Assembly: GCA_033220425.1 (NCBI GenBank)
Contig: CM065648.1
Span: 4,464,001-4,528,000 of the forward strand
Length of the DNA: 64,000 bases
Origin: Lepraria neglecta
Lineage: Eukaryota; Ascomycota; Lecanoromycetes; Lecanorales; Stereocaulaceae
Reading direction: 5' to 3'
A model generated the notes under the pieces. It searched no databases and was not told the DNA's origin. It saw only the letters and a list, made by a program, of their open reading frames with translations. Shown piece after piece: positions 63,886 to 64,000 of the stretch (its first letter is position 1; every line of letters starts with the position of its first letter). Both the position numbers and the translations under genes were made by a program.

Positions 63886-64000
63886 CATGCTGATTGGTTA
63901 GACATTATACTAACAGTAATATCTAATTGCTAATTGGTTAGACATTACACTGATAGTAATATCTAATTACTAATTGGTTATACATTATACTAACAGTAAC
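63886..64000 (+). repeat. 40-bp minisatellite, running off the window
   Basis: Three units with a period of exactly 40 bp (GATTGGTTAGACATTATAC at 63892, with equivalents at 63932 and 63972), differing by a few substitutions. The array continues beyond the window edge. Confidence 0.85.

Overview
The window reads as a chromosome segment of a filamentous ascomycete (Pezizomycotina). Almost all of it is repeat DNA rich in TA, TAG and CTA and poor in CA/TG, the footprint of repeat-induced point mutation (RIP). Short spliceosomal introns with GT-AG ends and CTAAT/CTGAC-type branch sites occur in the one gene-bearing island. The species cannot be named from the sequence.

Layout. 1-3.7 kb: minus-strand Ty3/Gypsy fossil A, cut by the window edge. 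4.3-5.0 kb: graded degenerate repeats. 5.3-8.9 kb: plus-strand Gypsy fossil C. 8.9-30.6 kb: a nested cluster built on three pieces of one Gypsy family (D) lying in alternating +, -, + orientation and meeting at elements with inverted ends (Y copies, and M). A second Gypsy element (E, 14076-21573) with two 452-bp LTRs sits inside the gag region of the middle D copy and keeps the target duplication AGTTA. Element Z (10345-11191), and element X overlapping Y4 (29.6-30.6 kb), are GC-richer and far less mutated, so they probably arrived late.

30.9-35.3 kb is an island with ordinary base composition and two intact-looking, divergently transcribed host genes: a 356-residue 2-oxoglutarate/Fe(II) oxygenase (minus, one intron) and a monocarboxylate-type major facilitator transporter (plus, six exons). 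About 1.5 kb of shared upstream DNA separates them and holds a 220-bp MITE. An oxygenase beside an exporter or importer fits a small metabolite-modifying or detoxifying pair; that role is inference.

36-64 kb returns to mutated repeats, now mainly DNA transposons and their passengers: a hAT transposase (36.0-38.3 kb) abutted by a second, larger hAT element (38.3-45.6 kb); a 1324-bp unit duplicated in tandem (45.6-48.3 kb); unrecognised minus-strand coding remnants (48.6-50.3 kb); two tandem RIP-damaged copies of an SNF2-like helicase gene (51.2-53.2 and 55.2-58.7 kb); a Plavaka-type transposase (about 60.0-62.8 kb); and a 40-bp minisatellite running off the right edge. No tRNA, rRNA or CRISPR was seen. 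Boundaries of mutated elements are approximate unless terminal repeats are cited.
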